Shown: piece after piece, positions 6,801-7,155 of the stretch | How positions within the stretch are numbered: the stretch's first letter is position 1 | How the letters are laid out: every line of letters starts with the position of its first letter | NCBI GenBank assembly: GCA_016280685.1 | Contig: JAEEHE010000128.1 | Location: 1-7,155, forward strand | DNA length: 7,155 bases | Source: Caryophanales bacterium | Lineage (GTDB): Bacteria; Bacillota_I; Bacilli_A; RFN20; CAG-826 | Direction of reading: 5' to 3' | The notes under the pieces: generated by a model | What the model saw: the letters and a program-made list of their open reading frames with translations, nothing else | Told to the model about the DNA's origin: nothing | Database searches by the model: none | Position numbers and translations under genes: made by a program

Positions 6801-7155
6801 ATTGATCAATCTTACTGACTAAGTTGTAACCCGCTTTAATAAGTCTCTTTTTGATATCTCTGATGTCGTAATGTTCACCGACTTTTAAATCAATCGTATT
6901 CTCTTTAAATAATTCTGGACTAGGTAAATATCTTGTCGCCGAAGCTATATTAGCGATGACGATTCTTCCACGATTATTAATTAACTCATTTAACACGAAC
7001 AAACGATGAGCGACCATCTCTTTGGTCTGGGCTAAAGTCTCTGCACGAATGAGTTCATCGGCAGGAAATAATAAAACATCTTTCTCATCGATAAATGAAC
7101 ATATCAAAGAATAGATTTCCTGAGCCTTATATAAATTAGAAGTTATTAATAAATA
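3817..7155 (-). CDS. mfd: Transcription-repair coupling factor Mfd (5' end beyond the window)
   Basis: DNA translocase that recognises RNA polymerase stalled at lesions, pushes it off, and recruits UvrA for nucleotide excision repair. The frame is open to the window edge, giving 1112 residues; a further 40-60 are probably missing compared with the usual 1150-1180. An in-frame TTG at 7107 is not the start, because the 16 codons upstream (YLLITSNLYKAQEIYS) continue the conserved N-terminal fold. Numbering from the first visible residue: UvrB-like region to about 165, containing FATRGDILDIF and PIRIEFFDDEIESIR (UvrA-contact Arg and Phe positions appear kept); RNA-polymerase-interacting CarD-like domain at about 428-496 (GDYVVHEYQGIGQF); helicase lobes with Walker A GDVGFGKT (589-596), DEEQ (690-693), SATP (716-719) and motif VI QIKGRVGR (859-866); the TRG translocation motif shared with RecG (IAQRDLMIRGAGDILGPEQ, about 905-923); and the autoinhibitory C-terminal domain after about 955 (SLDAYIPKEYANDNEKIGLYQE region). 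All key motifs are intact. It overlaps rqcP by four bases. Confidence 0.97.
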   Translation of the reverse strand, partial: YLLITSNLYKAQEIYSLICSFIDEKDVLLFPADELIRAETLAQTKEMVAHRLFVLNELINNRGRIVIANIASATRYLPSPELFKENTIDLKVGEHYDIRDIKKRLIKAGYNLVSKIDQSLQFATRGDILDIFSVNYDKPIRIEFFDDEIESIRFFEISTQTSVKKLENVTILPASDIILSEDEVTKSHKKILDILEKDQGHLDLGTFERLRDNTMNDLTKILDGDYDEKIYKYFALLSDKHYSIFNYCDGFTKVIVNEEAIKQSNKLIQEESFNYLQELHTSGKLISHMEMFQDIYRLVNFKYCICTSELYKASDDNVFHVRSVPYQASKSSDAINIIRNYLNQNASISLCLANYENINFIQEQLTELKIPYEMLQGFDLPKKNHIGISLVNLRNGFYLDKENIVFLTSKELFNEKVRVARFDSRFKEGTILKSYEDLNPGDYVVHEYQGIGQFIELQTMEVDGVHKDYLKIAYHGAELLYVPLSQFQLVRKYVGKEGSAPRLSRLHSKDWENTKKRIKERVNNLAERLMNLYLERSKVTGFAFEKDNEFQKQFEDTFEYELTEDQEKALIDIKKDMEAPHPMDRLLCGDVGFGKTEVAFCAAFKAILSGKQVAILCPTTLLARQHYELALKRFAPFGVKIGVLSRLISDKVQDEYIEQLATGKIDLIIGTHRLLSKNVSFKDLGLLIIDEEQRFGVEQKEKIKELKSNVDVLTLSATPIPRTLQISLLGVRPMSIINTAPKDRMPIQTYVTPFNLEVVKELIERELGRNGQVFYLHNNISSLYLRASKLEKMLPGVSIGVAHGQMPREEIEDVMLRFYNGEIKVLVCTSIVENGIDVPNANMIIVENSENYGLSQLYQIKGRVGRSDRIAYAYLMYSDHKVLNEKAQKRLKALQDFTELGSGYKIAQRDLMIRGAGDILGPEQAGFIDSIGLDMYIKLLNEAIREKMTGEVEEPVEFNPNLSLDAYIPKEYANDNEKIGLYQEILMAPSREELASFKVRMKDIYGTLPKEVNALFIKRNIDLLVRETQIESLQDFNNRVEIVAGDQYIKIKGIGNILFESLIPYLNFIKVSYANNRFKIVMTKRKEWTTDLENILLSLLNIISKNKVQEIV

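Noticed and set aside
7105..7107. TTG codon as the start of mfd
   Set aside because: The frame stays open upstream to the window edge, and the 16 extra residues fit the Mfd N-terminal fold, so the true start is outside the window.
1..7155. A novel defence, mobile or RNA-based system
   Set aside because: All coding sequence is accounted for by five conserved housekeeping genes, gaps are 47 bases or less, and I see no transposase, phage, repeat array or structured RNA beyond the one terminator-like hairpin.

Overview
This window is a compact, housekeeping stretch of a low-GC Gram-positive (Bacillota) chromosome. All five genes lie on the minus strand, so transcription runs from position 7155 towards position 1. 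By eye the DNA is clearly AT-rich. The gene set (mfd, rqcP/yabO, tilS, ftsH, dusB) and its order match the mfd-to-ftsH-to-dusB region known from Bacillus and relatives, but trimmed. The genes that lie in between in Bacillus subtilis (for example divIC, the spore genes, and hpt between tilS and ftsH) are absent. UGA is used as a stop (end of mfd) and tryptophan is UGG where checked, so the genetic code looks standard rather than the UGA=Trp code of Mycoplasma. A small-genome, non-sporulating member of the Bacilli/Erysipelotrichia or an uncultured relative (RF39-like) is a reasonable guess, but it is an inference.

Layout in transcription order: (1) mfd, truncated at its 5' end by the window edge (7155-3817), encodes the transcription-repair coupling factor. 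(2) rqcP (3820-3575) is a small S4-domain ribosome quality-control protein, overlapping the mfd stop by 4 bases (ATGA). (3) tilS (3585-2365) encodes tRNA(Ile)-lysidine synthetase and overlaps rqcP by 11 bases. (4) A 47-base gap carries a plausible sigma-A-type promoter and a perfect Shine-Dalgarno, followed by ftsH (2317-245), the membrane AAA+ metalloprotease. (5) A 26-base gap is almost entirely a hairpin plus T-run, and runs straight into dusB (218 to beyond position 1), a tRNA-dihydrouridine synthase.

Functionally the group covers RNA polymerase and DNA-repair coupling, stalled-ribosome rescue, two tRNA modifications and membrane protein quality control. mfd, rqcP and tilS overlap and are probably one translationally coupled operon. 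ftsH probably has its own promoter as well. dusB sits behind an apparent intrinsic terminator with no normal ribosome binding site, and this is the most unusual local feature. No gap without a gene exceeds 47 bases. I see no RNA gene, mobile element, CRISPR array or obviously novel system.
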